Assembly: GCF_042649125.1 (NCBI RefSeq)
Contig: NZ_JBHRYQ010000001.1
Location: forward strand, 4,464,001 to 4,528,000
Direction: 5' to 3'
From: Leadbetterella lacunae
GTDB taxonomy: Bacteria; Bacteroidota; Bacteroidia; Cytophagales; Spirosomataceae
Length of the DNA: 64,000 bases
Made by a program: the position numbers and the translations under genes. This document shows, one piece after another, positions 28,737 through 38,175 of this stretch; position 1 is the stretch's first letter, and every line of letters begins with the position of its first letter. The notes beneath the pieces are model-generated. The model saw only the letters and a list, made by a program, of their open reading frames with translations, was not told the DNA's origin and did not search any database.

Positions 28737-29219
28737 ATGATAGTGCAAATGAAAAATATATACAACTTATTAATTGGCCTAGTTGCCTTAGGTTTTACTT
28801 CCTGTCAGGTTCATTCGTATAGGTTAATTGCATCAGATTCTATTCCAAAGTCTGCTGAATGGCGAGGTTTTAATTTGGTTTTGGATGAGAATATCACGGA
28901 TACAGATAAAATAAAGGCCCGATTGATAAGTGAAATGAAAAAGAAAAAGTACTTTTTTGACCCAGAAGGGGCGGAGTTGGTAGTTTTTGTGCAAATAATG
29001 CATAAGCCCATAGAAACATATGTGTGGGCAGCTGATCAATATAAAAGTAAAAAGGCATTTCCGGTGAAAACCCACGGACAGTCTATGATGGTTCAAGTTG
29101 TAGACACCCAAAACTACGAGACCATTTGGAGGTCGGTTTGCAAAAGCAAAAGTGCGAGCCAAGGTAATTTTGGAAGTGAAACCCTCGCTTCGCGGGCATT
29201 GGCTGAGTTTTTGAAATAA
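28737..29219 (+). CDS. DUF4136-like lipoprotein
   Basis: A 160-residue lipoprotein (GFTSC lipobox) whose mature part has the DUF4136 pattern of two repeats: SYRLIASDS at the start, then KARLISEMKKKKYFFDPEGAELVVFV and VVDTQNYETIWRSVCKSK. Function is unknown; members are envelope lipoproteins. The start may be 28737 or, more probably, the ATG at 28749 just before KNIYNLLIG. Confidence 0.72.
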   Translation: MIVQMKNIYNLLIGLVALGFTSCQVHSYRLIASDSIPKSAEWRGFNLVLDENITDTDKIKARLISEMKKKKYFFDPEGAELVVFVQIMHKPIETYVWAADQYKSKKAFPVKTHGQSMMVQVVDTQNYETIWRSVCKSKSASQGNFGSETLASRALAEFLK

Positions 29220-29361
29220 TCAAACTAAAAATGCTTTGTTGTTTGAATACTATAATTTTGAACCATTTTGGCTCTCGTTTACTTTTTTACTTAATAAAAG
29301 TCCTTCATCAATCAATACAGAAAACTTTTCTAGTGTATTGTATATCCCTACTTCCAAATAA

Positions 29362-29967
29362 ATGAACTTAAAAGACATCGTCATCACATCCTTGATTGGC
29401 CTTGCGGCCATTTACGTAATTTACCGAATACCGCAGCCTTATGGTTTAGGTGCATTAGGCATCATAATACTAACAGTAGCTTTTGGGTTTATTTTCAAAA
29501 AACATCAGCCCGAAATATTAAGTTGGGGCAAAACCCTAAGTTTGGGAGTATTAGGAGCGGCAGCTTACTTTATTTATTTGGGTGAATCGCAAAAGAGCAA
29601 ATTTGACCAGCCCACAGCGGTAACGTTTTCAGATAAATCTTACGAAGAAGCTTTGGCTTTGTCTAAAACTACGAAAAAACCTATATTCATTGATTTCTAT
29701 GCTACATGGTGTGGTACCTGTGTTTATTTTTCTAAAAATATTCTTACCGTGCCTGAGGTAGGAGCAGCTATGAATGCCTCATTTATTAACCTGAAATATG
29801 ACGCCGAAAAGGGAGTGGGAAGGCAACTGGCCAAAAAATATGGCGTAGTGGCATATCCAACTTTAATAGTGGTTGATTCTGCTGGGAATTTAGTAGAAGA
29901 GCTAAGTAGCAATACCGTACCTACTGCAGAACAAATGGTCATTTATGCTCAAAAGTATAAAAGGTAA
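29362..29967 (+). CDS. Membrane-anchored thioredoxin-family protein (DsbD-gamma-like)
   Basis: A 201-residue protein with three short N-terminal hydrophobic segments (about residues 6-20, 28-46 and 57-73) and a C-terminal thioredoxin fold. The redox motif is Cys117-Gly-Thr-Cys120 in FYATWCGTCVYF, followed by the cis-Pro in VAYPTLIVVD. The order IFIDFYATWCGTC resembles the DsbD C-terminal domain, so a periplasmic disulfide-reductase role is likely. Confidence 0.87.
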   Translation: MNLKDIVITSLIGLAAIYVIYRIPQPYGLGALGIIILTVAFGFIFKKHQPEILSWGKTLSLGVLGAAAYFIYLGESQKSKFDQPTAVTFSDKSYEEALALSKTTKKPIFIDFYATWCGTCVYFSKNILTVPEVGAAMNASFINLKYDAEKGVGRQLAKKYGVVAYPTLIVVDSAGNLVEELSSNTVPTAEQMVIYAQKYKR

Positions 29968-30402
29968 TATGGGTCTTAGAAAATAGGGATTTTTAGTAAT
30001 TATACTATTTCGCTAATTAGTTTAAATATCACGTTATTAATATTTTTTAATATTTCTTTAATTCTGTTATGAAATACCAGTTATGGGCTTTTTCTGCTAT
30101 TTTCAATATCAAATTTCTTCTTTCGTTTCTTTGTTTTGTGCAATTTTAGGTTGATTTGTATCAATAATAATATTCTGCTAATTTCTAAAAATATTGCCTT
30201 TTTAGGTGTTTTGGTCTGCATTTTTAACTTTTTCATCGCCACATTTTTTTTACAGCAAATTATATTTCTATTTTGATATTTTAAAAAATATTAATAATAC
30301 ACAATTCTAAATATTTTTTATTTAGTGGTGTTTTTTTTGTTCTAAATCAAATTTCTTGTTTTATATTGGCACGTTAAATTTTATTAACCAAACTAAAAAC
30401 CT
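29968..30402 (+). promoter_or_regulatory. A+T-rich leader with possible promoter of the TonB-dependent receptor
   Basis: No gene seen in 435 bp. TTTG at 30336-30339, a 22-base spacer and TATATTGG at 30362-30369 (one mismatch to TAnnTTTG) form a plausible promoter 33 bp before the receptor start. The remainder is T-rich without clear inverted repeats. Confidence 0.35.
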
Positions 30403-33120
30403 ATGAAATATTTTTATTCGCTATGTGCAGCGATGCTTATTTTCTGCACAAATTCATTCGGTCAAATTACCGGAAAAGTCCTGGATGGAGGAGATCAATC
30501 ACCAGTTATTGGGGCTACCATCAAAAACAAGTCTAACGTAGGTACATCGTCTGATGCCACGGGTTCATTTACCATCAATGTGCCAGCTGGTACAGACCTA
30601 GAGTTCAGTTTTATCGGCTATGAAACTAAGACAGTAAAAGCAGCAAACGGTATGGTTGTTACTTTGAGTCCATCTTCTACGAGCCTTTCTGAAGTTGTAA
30701 TTTCGGTAGGTAGTAGAAACTCTAAGCGTACGTTGACTGACACGCCGCTTCCTGTAGATATCGTAGCTACTAAAGAGCTGACAAGCACAGGTCAAACCAC
30801 TTTTGACAAGGCTTTGCAGTATCGAGTGCCTTCATTTAACACGGTTCAAACTCCGGTAAATGATGCAACATCGCTTCTTGATCCTTACGAAATCAGAAAC
30901 ATGGGACCAAGTAGAACGCTAATCTTGATAAACGGAAAGCGTAAAAACATGAGTTCATTGCTTTATACCCAAACATCGCCGGGTAGAGGTGAAACTGGTG
31001 CTGATATCTCTGCAATACCTGTGGATATGATCAAAAGAGTAGAGATACTAAGAGACGGAGCTTCTGCTCAATACGGTTCTGATGCCATTGCCGGTGTTAT
31101 GAACATTATCTTAAAAGACGACGCTAACAACGGTGGCGTTACTTTGAGGTCAGGAATCACTTCGAAAGGAGACGGAGAAATGTACGGTGTGGCTATCAAC
31201 AATGGTAACTCACTGGGTAAAGACGGATTTGTGAACTATACATTAGATATGTCTCAGTCAAAACTTGCCAACAGACCTGGTACCGTTGATGCTGCTGGTG
31301 AAGCTGCCGATTTTGGAGCTAACATAAACGATGTTAAGGCGTTTTTGGCTAAATACCCAGATGCACGTAACATTAACGGATCTCCTAATACTACTGCAAT
31401 GAAATTTGCGGGTAATGCAGGTAAAAAGATTTCTGCTACAGGTGAGATATACGCTAACTTCGGATATGTGTATAAAAAAGTTAACTCATTTGCTAACTTC
31501 CGTACGCCTTACTGGAGAACACTCTCGTCATTCCCATATCTAAAGGATTTCTTTGGTGACGGTACTGCCGCTTCATACCAAGGATATGTGCCTACTTTTG
31601 ATGGAGACCTAGTGGACTACAACGGTACTTTAGGATTTAAATCAAGCAGAAACGATTGGAACACGGACGTAAGTTTCACTACAGGTGGTAACGAGCAAAC
31701 ATACACAGTTACCAACTCGCACAATAGAAACGGAACACTTAATCCGGACGGAACTAACAAATACAAAGAAAACAGCCCGATCATATTCAAGCCAGGTGGT
31801 ACGCGTTTTACCCACAATGTAGGTAACATCGATATCAACAGAAGACTTAATGACAAAGTAGGCGTGGCATTCGGTTCGGAGTTTAGATCAGAAAACTTCA
31901 CAGTAATAGAAGGAGATTTAGCTTCTTACGAAGACGGTGGTGCTGACTCATTTGCAGGAAATGACCCACGTAACTCGGGTACATTTAACCGTTATAACAT
32001 CGGTGCTTATGCTGACGTGGCGGTTGACTTTAGCGATAATTTCTTAATCAACGGTACTGCTCGTTTAGAAAACTATTCAGATTTTGGTAGTGCTTTTGTT
32101 TGGAAGTTAAGTACAAGATACAAATTTGCAGATGATAAAGTAACGCTTAGAGCTTCGGCTTCAACAGGTTTTAAGGCTCCAACGCTTCACCAGATTTATA
32201 CACAAAAAGCTCAGTACAGCTTCGTGCCAGGGCAAGGAATTCAAGTAGGTGGTTTGGTTTCAAACGTTTCGCGTGAGGCGAGACTATTGGGTCTTCCAAG
32301 TCTTAAGCCTGAAAAATCTATGAACATTACGATGGGAGTAGGTTTAAATCCTTCTAAAAATCTGAGCATTACATTAGATTACTATAACATTGCGGTTAAA
32401 GACAGGATTATCCTAAGTACTGAAATTGGTTCTACTGCAGCTGGAAACACGAAACTTGACGGCGTATTGAAAGAAAACAATCTTTCAGACCTTAGTTTCT
32501 TCGTAAACGGACTTAATACACGTACTGCCGGAATTGATTTCGTATCGAGCTACCGTAAAATCGCGGTTGGCGAAGGTAAGTTAAATGTAAACCTTGCAGG
32601 TAACTATACTATGAAAAACGAAAGAGAAGGAGCAGTTAATAACCCTTCGATTGTAGCTTCTGCTGGTCAGTCAGTAGTAAACGGTACACAAGAGGCTTTG
32701 TTCTTTACTTCACGTCCTAAGTTTAAGGCGATTCTTGGTTTAGATTACCAAATCAACAAATTAGGAATTACGCTAAACAATACTTTGTTCGGACCAACGA
32801 AGTTCCAACAACAAGGTATGAGTTTAGATCTATACACGGAGTTTAAAACTAAAATGGTTACAGACTTAGGAATCTCTTTTGAGGCTACTAAAAACTCTAC
32901 TTTACAGTTAAATATCAACAATATTTTGAATGTATTGCCTGAGTGGTCATTTAAAGCACATAACGCCAAAGGCGAGGCATTGTTAAAAGATGCAGCTGCT
33001 TTGAAAAACGAATCAAACCTGATTACGTTTAACCAAAGATATTCTCAAATGACGTATGACGGATACCACTTTAGTCAATTAGGTACAATATTTAACTTAA
33101 GCTGGAACTTCAGATTCTAA
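30403..33120 (+). CDS. TonB-dependent receptor with N-terminal carboxypeptidase-like regulatory domain
   Basis: A 905-residue outer-membrane receptor. Signal peptide; a CarbopepD_reg-like domain (about 22-100) with GKVLDGGDQSPVIGATI and FSFIGYETK; a plug domain (about 110-240) with the family strings ILINGKRKNMSSL, VDMIKRVEILRDGASAQYGS and DAIAGVMNIILK; then a 22-strand barrel ending in LGTIFNLSWNFRF. The ligand is unknown. There is no SusD-like partner beside it, which argues against a classical glycan locus. Base composition is slightly higher in G+C than that of its neighbours, consistent with strong codon bias and high expression. Confidence 0.93.
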   Translation: MKYFYSLCAAMLIFCTNSFGQITGKVLDGGDQSPVIGATIKNKSNVGTSSDATGSFTINVPAGTDLEFSFIGYETKTVKAANGMVVTLSPSSTSLSEVVISVGSRNSKRTLTDTPLPVDIVATKELTSTGQTTFDKALQYRVPSFNTVQTPVNDATSLLDPYEIRNMGPSRTLILINGKRKNMSSLLYTQTSPGRGETGADISAIPVDMIKRVEILRDGASAQYGSDAIAGVMNIILKDDANNGGVTLRSGITSKGDGEMYGVAINNGNSLGKDGFVNYTLDMSQSKLANRPGTVDAAGEAADFGANINDVKAFLAKYPDARNINGSPNTTAMKFAGNAGKKISATGEIYANFGYVYKKVNSFANFRTPYWRTLSSFPYLKDFFGDGTAASYQGYVPTFDGDLVDYNGTLGFKSSRNDWNTDVSFTTGGNEQTYTVTNSHNRNGTLNPDGTNKYKENSPIIFKPGGTRFTHNVGNIDINRRLNDKVGVAFGSEFRSENFTVIEGDLASYEDGGADSFAGNDPRNSGTFNRYNIGAYADVAVDFSDNFLINGTARLENYSDFGSAFVWKLSTRYKFADDKVTLRASASTGFKAPTLHQIYTQKAQYSFVPGQGIQVGGLVSNVSREARLLGLPSLKPEKSMNITMGVGLNPSKNLSITLDYYNIAVKDRIILSTEIGSTAAGNTKLDGVLKENNLSDLSFFVNGLNTRTAGIDFVSSYRKIAVGEGKLNVNLAGNYTMKNEREGAVNNPSIVASAGQSVVNGTQEALFFTSRPKFKAILGLDYQINKLGITLNNTLFGPTKFQQQGMSLDLYTEFKTKMVTDLGISFEATKNSTLQLNINNILNVLPEWSFKAHNAKGEALLKDAAALKNESNLITFNQRYSQMTYDGYHFSQLGTIFNLSWNFRF

Positions 33121-33145
33121 TTTTTAGAACGCATATTTTTTACTT

Positions 33146-33179
33146 AAAAAGGTTGCCTCAAATAAGGCAGCCTTTTTTA
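33146..33179 (+). terminator. Rho-independent terminator of the TonB-dependent receptor gene
   Basis: AAAGGTTGCCT and AGGCAGCCTTT pair (one G-U wobble) around a short loop, followed by TTTTTT, 26 bp past the stop codon. Confidence 0.85.
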
Positions 33180-33284
33180 TTTTGATAGGTTTTGGTTTAA
33201 AATTACTGTCAAAAGGTTAATTTTTATTTTTTAAAGAAAACTTAGCTTAAACCTACCATTGAAGCCATTTTTTAACCATTTTGC

Positions 33285-33420
33285 CCCCTCCCCCCTTTCA
33301 TTTACTGGGTCGCTTGCCAGCGGGGCCTCCATTTTTCCGGTAGGCCGGACCCTTCAAAAAAAACGGAGCAAAAAAAACTGCACGGCAGCGGCCGACCGTC
33401 CTGCAAACTCGCACAATTAA
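33285..33420. repeat. GC-rich structured intergenic island
   Basis: A conspicuous G+C-rich stretch within an otherwise A+T-rich 500-bp gap. It begins with C-runs and holds several short inverted pairs such as GGCCT/AGGCC and a run of As on each side of CGGAGC. No reading frame is plausible. It resembles, from memory, dispersed intergenic repeats in Bacteroidota genomes; identity is unproven. Confidence 0.4.
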
Positions 33421-33540
33421 AATTCTTATTATCAAAGTTCTAAAAAAAATATACTTCCCAAAAGAATTTTAACAGTGCTCAAACAGTGCAGGGCGATATA
33501 AAGATTTATTTTCTATTTTTTTACCCGTTTGACAGAAGTT

Positions 33541-33580
33541 TAAAATCAAAAATCAGAGCCTCTAAACTGAAGCTCTGATT
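33541..33580 (-). terminator. Rho-independent terminator of the universal stress protein gene
   Basis: AATCAGAGC (33551-33559) and GCTCTGATT (33572-33580) form a perfect nine-base-pair stem, followed on the minus strand by TTTTTGATTTTA, 47 bp past the stop codon. Confidence 0.75.
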
Positions 33581-33626
33581 CGATTTTTATAGTTCAAGTG
33601 TTAACGCGATTCGTTTTAAATGCGGT

Positions 33627-34454
33627 TTATACATCTTTAAAGTGATAAACCAAGGTTGGGATTTCTGTATTAGAAACTATCTTTTTACTCACACTCGGGT
33701 TTAGTAAGCCATCCAATAATCCTCTGTGGTGCGATGCCAAGACTAACAATACATCCTCTTTACTAGCACTAAAATCAATGATTTCTTTTACTGTATGGTG
33801 TCCATCTATGTCTATCAGTTCATAGGTTTTATTGCCATATTTTGCTTTAATATCATCCACAAACTGAAAGTCCTGATGTATATCGAGCTCCGTGTCATTT
33901 TTTATATGCAAAAGCTGAAGATTGGCTTTTAGGGTATCAGAAAGTGAAAAAACATGGTCTAAAACTTTTGTCTCGTCAAATTCTAACTGGGTTGCATATA
34001 CAATATTAGAAACATGATGGCTAGTGTATCTTTCGGGTACAACCAACATCGGCAACTTAACACGATTAAGAATACTAGCCGCGGTGCTTCCTAGCAGTTT
34101 GTCTAAAAAGCCACTTTGTCCTGTTTTACCTAAAACCACAAAATCGGCTTGATCTGACTCCATGAGGTCGTTTATAGCAGTAGCCACGTCAGAAATCATA
34201 ACCTTTGCGGTGGCTTTAACTCCTTTTTCTTGTACTTCTCTTGCCTTGGCTTGCATAGTATCGTCAAAGGCGTGGAGGTCAGGCATCTCTACTGTAGAAG
34301 TAATGCCGCCTGACATAGAAGGGTCAACATAAACGGGAATATAACAGTGCAACAAAATTATTTCAGCAATATGCCTTGTGGCTAAATTTATAGCAAAGTT
34401 TAGTGCGTTGTCTGCTCCGCTAGAAAAATCGATCGGGACTATTATTTTTTTCAT
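33627..34454 (-). CDS. Tandem universal stress protein
   Basis: A 275-residue protein made of two UspA-type domains. The first (about 1-145) begins MKKIIVPIDFSSGADNALNF and ends with a complete ATP-binding motif, G-x2-G-x9-G-S (GKTGQSGFLDKLLGSTAAS). The second (about 150-275) is degenerate and lacks that glycine pattern, though it keeps LVLASHHRGLLDGLL. Tandem Usps with one nucleotide-binding half are common in Bacteroidota and are usually induced by starvation or redox stress. Monocistronic with its own terminator. Confidence 0.9.
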   Translation of the reverse strand: MKKIIVPIDFSSGADNALNFAINLATRHIAEIILLHCYIPVYVDPSMSGGITSTVEMPDLHAFDDTMQAKAREVQEKGVKATAKVMISDVATAINDLMESDQADFVVLGKTGQSGFLDKLLGSTAASILNRVKLPMLVVPERYTSHHVSNIVYATQLEFDETKVLDHVFSLSDTLKANLQLLHIKNDTELDIHQDFQFVDDIKAKYGNKTYELIDIDGHHTVKEIIDFSASKEDVLLVLASHHRGLLDGLLNPSVSKKIVSNTEIPTLVYHFKDV

Positions 34455-34614
34455 GTTATCTAAGTTTTAGTCAAAATTAGAAATTGTTTTTTTTAATTAT
34501 TATGACCTATATTAACAAAAAATATGACATTGAATAGGTAAGTTAGTTTTCTTATTTAAATATTTTAGTGTCTAATTATCAATTAATTGTGAAGTTTTTG
34601 ATTGAAAAAAATAA

Positions 34615-35043
34615 ATGAAGTTATCTGATTTCAAGCCAATTGTAGTCGGTTTTATAAACCATACACTCCCCAAAGAGGACTGGACACACCAAGCACATGT
34701 TATGGTAGCATTTTGGTTTAATACCCAATATCCTTTTGAAGAGGCATTTGCTAAAATAAAAGCAAAAATAATGGCATACAACGAAGCCATTGGTGGACTA
34801 AATACTGATACTGCAGGCTATCACGAAACTATTACGTGGTTTTGGATGAAATATACCAAAAACTATTTGTTAGCAAATATAGATTTAACACTTGACGAGG
34901 TTTGCCAAAAGTTTTTAGAATCAGAAAATTCGCTCAAAGAATTGCCTCTTAAATATTATTCTGCTGAGCTTTTGGCTTCTACAAAAGCTCGTAAACAACG
35001 AGTTGAGGGAGATATTTTAGTCTTAAATCTAAAAAGTAAATAA
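34615..35043 (+). CDS. Conserved uncharacterised protein with WTHxxH and GYHET motifs
   Basis: A 142-residue soluble protein. I know this family only as uncharacterised. The invariant-looking strings are LPKEDWTHQAHVMVAFW (residues ~19-35) and TDTAGYHETITWFW (~64-77). The three histidines could build a metal site, reminiscent of small helical metal-binding proteins, but no reaction is known. It is convergent with the winged-helix regulator, 11 bp between stop codons. Confidence 0.65.
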   Translation: MKLSDFKPIVVGFINHTLPKEDWTHQAHVMVAFWFNTQYPFEEAFAKIKAKIMAYNEAIGGLNTDTAGYHETITWFWMKYTKNYLLANIDLTLDEVCQKFLESENSLKELPLKYYSAELLASTKARKQRVEGDILVLNLKSK

Positions 35044-35054
35044 ACTTCAATTCC

Positions 35055-35858
35055 TTAAAACTCGATGCCGTAGCCTTTGCCGTGGCTGTTTACGATTTTG
35101 ATATTTGGGTCGTTTTGAAGTTTTTTTCTGAGTTTAGATACCAACACATCTAAGTTTCGGCTGATGACAAATACACCTTCGTTTTCCCAAATTTCTTTTA
35201 ACAGAAAATCTCGCTCTACTATTTCGTTTGGCTTTGCTAAAAGTAGCTGCAAAAGCTTCGTTTCGTTTTCGGAAAGCTCGATGGTTTCATTTCCGAATTT
35301 TAGGGTTTTGTCTACGGCAATAAATCTAAATTTTCCCAAAGAGAAATAGTCTTTCTCTGTTTCAGTGGGCTTCTTTTTTTTAGAATAATACCAAAGCCCA
35401 TACACGATAAAAATCAAGAATGGAAATAAGAAAAGTGGCCAATTAACAAAACTTTCTAAAATTTGAATCCTAATATTATAACAATCTTTTGGGTACACTC
35501 TGCCAAGGCAAGGAATACCAAAATCGTATTTCTTTTCTACTTTATATCCGTAAATAAGTTCTTCTTTTTTATTGCAACTATACACCGACACCTTGTATTC
35601 TTTTCCTTTGGAATATACCGAAAGATGCCTATGAACGATTTCAATCAGCGTGTCGGGGTTTAAGGCGAAATCGCTTTCAAACGATATTTGGTAAGTGTTG
35701 TTTCCTAACTCTTGGATGGGCAAAACCCGCGAGGTGGAGTCGCCCGAATGCAATAGCAAAACATGGCCAATGTTTCTAAATATGAGGGTGTCTTCTTTTT
35801 CTTTACAAGAGAAAAACACCACAAGTGAGAATAGAATGAAAAGGATTTTTGATTTCAT
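35055..35858 (-). CDS. Membrane-tethered winged-helix transcriptional regulator with periplasmic domain
   Basis: The ATG at 35858 gives a lipoprotein-like signal (MKSKILFILFSLVVFFSC). A longer in-frame start at 35894 would hide it. After a ~140-residue periplasmic part with several cysteines (YSCNK, IPCLGRVYPKDCY) there is one membrane segment (WPLFLFPFLIFIVYGLWYY). A cytoplasmic OmpR/PhoB-type winged helix follows: IELSENETKLLQLLLAKPNEI...LVSKLRKKL...IVNSHGKGYGI. This is a one-component signal-to-DNA design with no kinase or receiver. It is divergent from the propeller lipoprotein, a possible target or sensing partner. Confidence 0.8.
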   Translation of the reverse strand: MKSKILFILFSLVVFFSCKEKEDTLIFRNIGHVLLLHSGDSTSRVLPIQELGNNTYQISFESDFALNPDTLIEIVHRHLSVYSKGKEYKVSVYSCNKKEELIYGYKVEKKYDFGIPCLGRVYPKDCYNIRIQILESFVNWPLFLFPFLIFIVYGLWYYSKKKKPTETEKDYFSLGKFRFIAVDKTLKFGNETIELSENETKLLQLLLAKPNEIVERDFLLKEIWENEGVFVISRNLDVLVSKLRKKLQNDPNIKIVNSHGKGYGIEF

Positions 35859-36002
35859 AATTAGCTGCAATTTAAAGTTAAAAAGCCGCTCCATTTCATG
35901 GTTTACGTATTATTTACACTATTTTACATTTGATTTACAAGGTCTTGGGCCATTTCATATAGTTTTGGTTCATAATCAAAGCCAAAAGCAATCTTTTATA
36001 TC

Positions 36003-37111
36003 ATGGAAAAAATCAGTATTCGAGTTTCAGCTATAGCCTACTTATTATTTGTAACGGTGGCCTGCAGCGGACAAAATCCCAAACAAACAGAAAAAGACAG
36101 TGTAGCCGCCAAAGCGAAAGTGGTAAACGCTCCTGTAATAGCTCCGAAGTTTTTTAATATTAACCAAAACGATTACATACAGATAAGTGCCTACATCCGT
36201 AAAATATATCAAGACAAAAAGGGAAACCTTTGGTTAGGAACTAATGGCGATGGTGTGGCTAGATTTGATGGCAATTCGCTTGAATATTTCTCAAAAAAGA
36301 AGGATTTAATGGTGAGGCCGTACGAGGAATAGTGGAAGACCAAGATGGGGCAGTTTGGTTTGGAACAGACTTGGGTGTTACAAAATTTGATGGCGAATCT
36401 TTTATAAACTACGGAAACGCCGATGGACTTGAAGACTGCGGCGTTTGGAATATCATGATAGACAAATCAGGCGAGGTTTGGGTCGGGACTATCTCTTCGG
36501 TTTTTAAATTTGACGGCAAGAGGTTTACCAAATTTGCTTTACCAGAAACCACAGTCGGAGCCAATGAGTCGCGGTTTTCGACCAACTTAGCGTGGAAGAT
36601 TTTTGAGGATTCAAAAGGAGTTTTTTGGTTTGGAATGGATGGGGCAGGCTTGTATCGGTTTGATGGCAAAAACATAAAAATATATACAACCAAAGATGGC
36701 TTATGTGGCAATAACGTAAACGACATATTGGAGGCCAAAGACGGTAGCCTTTGGTTTGCCACCCGCGACGGCGGCATTAGCAAATACGATGGTAAATCGT
36801 TTACAAATTACAATGAAAGCAATGGCCTTACGAGCAACTTTGTGTACACCATGATGCAAGACAAAACGGGCGATATATGGTTTTCGACTCTCGGCAGAGG
36901 TGTAGACCGATATGATGGAAAGTCTTTTACGAATTACCAAGAAAAAGAGGGAGTAACGCGGAATCACATTCAGAGCATTTTTGAGGATAACATGGGCCGA
37001 CTTTGGTTCGGGTTTTCTGGTGGGCTGTTTAGATTTGAAGGCAATAAATTTATTAATATCACCAAGTCTGGTCCGTGGCAGTGGTGTGCTCCCAAAGTTT
37101 CTTCTAATTGA
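36003..37111 (+). pseudogene. Two-component-regulator-type seven-blade propeller lipoprotein, broken by a one-base frameshift
   Basis: Two abutting frames (36003-36332 and 36332-37111) make one ~369-residue protein if one A is added to the A6 run at 36293-36298. The join then reads YFSKKEGFNGEAVRGIVED, a normal blade boundary. The N-terminus is a lipoprotein signal (FVTVACSG). Seven Reg_prop blades follow, each of the type I-x-ED-x-G-x-(L/V)WFGT...G(V)-x-(R/K)FDGK-x-F. In HTCS regulators such propellers sense ligands outside the membrane; here no kinase is attached. The shift could be a true mutation, phase variation in the homopolymer, or a sequencing error. Confidence 0.8.
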
Positions 37112-37179
37112 AAGTTGTAAATTAATGATTTTCAGTTAGTTGGGTTCAGTTTTTTATTCTAAATAAAATTTAATTTCAA

Positions 37180-37584
37180 ATGAAAAATATATTTGCGATA
37201 TGCTTAATCTGTGTGTCTGTAGTTTCTATGGCACAAAGTCGATTTTCGGACTGTTCGGTGTTGTTACTGAATGAGCAGGTTTTGGTAGAAAACTATTCGC
37301 CAAATGCCACTTGTAACGTATCAAAAGCCGCCAAAGGCTGGCTAACTGCTGGCACTATAACTTTAGGTGAAAACAGCATGAAACCCAATGCCAATGGCAA
37401 GTTTGAATTTGGAGTTGCCATTAAAGACATGGAAACCGGAACGCTGCATCTTTTCTCTTTTGAAAAATATAAAAAAGTTAAAATAGAGGAGGTTTTAAGG
37501 CAATGTAAAGCCGGAGACTCAATTGTGATTTTGACGACTAATTCGAAATTCGCATTGCCTCACAATGAAATAAAAGTATATTGA
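37180..37584 (+). CDS. Small exported protein, unknown
   Basis: A 134-residue protein with a signal peptide (MKNIFAICLICVSVVSMAQ) and a compact mature domain containing CSVLLLNEQVLVENYSPNATC and ending LPHNEIKVY. Three cysteines in the mature part could form disulfides. I do not recognise the family. Its stop codon is 1 bp before the start of the YceI gene, so the two are very probably co-translated. Confidence 0.65.
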   Translation: MKNIFAICLICVSVVSMAQSRFSDCSVLLLNEQVLVENYSPNATCNVSKAAKGWLTAGTITLGENSMKPNANGKFEFGVAIKDMETGTLHLFSFEKYKKVKIEEVLRQCKAGDSIVILTTNSKFALPHNEIKVY

Positions 37585-37585
37585 T

Positions 37586-38173
37586 ATGAGAGTCATTTTT
37601 ATAATGATTTGGTTGTCATTTTCTTCGGTGTTTGCCCAAGAGAAACACGCCTTAGACCTAAATAGGAGCACTGCGTTTTGGAAAGGAAGGATATTTGGCG
37701 GAATGCACGGAAACGAAGGAACCATAAAGTTTAGTGCAGGCGAAATAGCACTAAACAGCAAAGGTGAGCCATACGCCGCTAGTTTTGTGATCGATATGGA
37801 AAGCATAAAAAATACCAACCTCAAAGAGCCCAATCAGCAGCTCAATATCGAAATGGACTTAAAGTCCGATAAGTTTTTTGATTCTAAAAGATATCCGAAA
37901 GGCTATTTTAAAAGTACACAAATACGAAAAAATGGAGCAGGTGAATATTCGGTGCAGGGCGACTTGACAGTAAAAGGTATTTCTAAACCAATTGTGATAA
38001 AGGTTAAGCTAACAAACACCATAGACGGGCTAAACGCAAGTTCAGATTTTACTTTTTATAGATCACACTGGGGAGTAAATCTCAGTACGCCAAATGTGCT
38101 GTATACCAACATAGGAGAGGGGCTAATAGCCGAAGAAGTGCCAATGAGTTTTCAGATGGTTTTTGCGAAATAA
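37586..38173 (+). CDS. YceI-family lipocalin-like periplasmic protein
   Basis: A 195-residue exported protein: signal peptide to VFAQ, then LDLNRSTAFWKGRIFGGMHGNEGTI (in two blocks) as the first YceI strands, with the usual FDSKRYPKGYFKST and VQGDLTVKGISKPI motifs. YceI proteins form an eight-stranded barrel that binds long-chain isoprenoids or fatty amides in the periplasm. It is complete and is read with the small exported protein just upstream. Confidence 0.88.
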   Translation: MRVIFIMIWLSFSSVFAQEKHALDLNRSTAFWKGRIFGGMHGNEGTIKFSAGEIALNSKGEPYAASFVIDMESIKNTNLKEPNQQLNIEMDLKSDKFFDSKRYPKGYFKSTQIRKNGAGEYSVQGDLTVKGISKPIVIKVKLTNTIDGLNASSDFTFYRSHWGVNLSTPNVLYTNIGEGLIAEEVPMSFQMVFAK

Positions 38174-38175
38174 GA

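Noticed and set aside
36293..36332. Programmed ribosomal frameshift in the propeller gene
   Set aside because: A6 followed by G could slip, but there is no evident downstream pseudoknot and propeller lipoproteins are not known to need recoding; mutation, phase variation or sequencing error is simpler.
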